Below, piece by piece: positions 63,972-64,000 of a stretch of DNA of 64,000 nt. Both the position numbers and the translations under genes were made by a program. This stretch comes from Clostridium sp. K13 (lineage in GTDB: Bacteria; Bacillota; Clostridia; Clostridiales; Clostridiaceae): the NCBI RefSeq assembly GCF_019734195.1, contig NZ_JAASHM010000014.1, forward strand, positions 1 through 64,000, read 5' to 3'. Position 1 is the first letter of the stretch, and each line of letters starts with the position of its first letter. Under the pieces are notes generated by a model. That model was given only the letters and a program-made list of their open reading frames with translations. It ran no database searches and had not been told where the DNA came from.

Positions 63972-64000
63972 ATTAAAAGCTGTAAGAATGTTTTTAATGG
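63972..64000 (+). terminator. Hairpin after the second csp gene (cut by the window edge)
   Basis: CCATTAAAA and TTTTTAATGG can pair near the right edge. Any T-run would lie beyond the window. It suggests that the csp operon ends here. Confidence 0.5.

Overview
The window is low-GC, AT-rich DNA with Gram-positive ribosome binding sites (AGGAGG type), Rho-independent terminators after most operons, Csp-type spore germination proteases, an LPXTG wall anchor and oxygen-sensitive glycyl-radical chemistry. Together these point to a spore-forming, fermentative Clostridium (sensu stricto). Genes are mostly on the + strand. No tRNA, rRNA or CRISPR array was seen.

Layout. 0-6.6 kb: a divergent Crp/Fnr regulator facing a BMP-type (purine nucleoside-like) ABC importer operon that ends in a metallophosphoesterase. 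6.7-9.5 kb: a MarR-controlled two-gene unit and an ABC-F ribosome-protection ATPase. 9.6-13.1 kb: a BusR-like GntR/RCK_C regulator (the c-di-AMP sensor class) in front of an OpuC/BusA-type osmolyte or choline ABC importer whose ATPase gene is split by a one-base shortfall in an A6 tract. 13.2-15.4 kb: a small Pro/Tyr-tailed protein, a TetR regulator and DegV. 15.4-18.0 kb: a complete IS1595-type element of 2,589 bp with 29-bp terminal inverted repeats, 8-bp target duplications and two passenger genes. 18.05-19.7 kb: a histidyl-tRNA synthetase preceded by a 16-residue leader peptide with three consecutive His codons and mutually exclusive hairpins. 19.8-27.8 kb: a ribose operon (rbsKDACB, rbsR, split transketolase) with a 300-bp highly structured element between rbsB and rbsR.

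28.1-44.9 kb is the centrepiece: a choline-degrading glycyl-radical microcompartment (cut/GRM-type) locus. CutC keeps every choline-lyase active-site residue. CutD is its activase. Two aldehyde dehydrogenase homologues are present, one of which has lost the catalytic cysteine. PduL and an iron alcohol dehydrogenase process acetaldehyde. The shell is built from several BMC-H-type proteins, a EutS-type protein and one EutN pentamer, with no tandem BMC-T seen. EutP, EutJ, EutQ and a degenerate EutT-like protein are accessory. A MerR regulator precedes a promoter with a 20-bp spacer, as expected of MerR activation. The OpuC-type importer 17 kb upstream could supply choline, but that is inference.

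45-64 kb: a FAD/Rieske oxidoreductase; an OPT peptide transporter overlapping a PqqD-like RRE protein; a histidine-kinase remnant; a trehalose operon (treB, treC, treR) behind a strong promoter with a repeated operator; a MATE exporter; a large wall-anchored GH20 beta-hexosaminidase; a small secreted protein; and two tandem Csp subtilisin-like germination proteases at the right edge.

All family assignments rest on reading motifs and order; no database search was possible.
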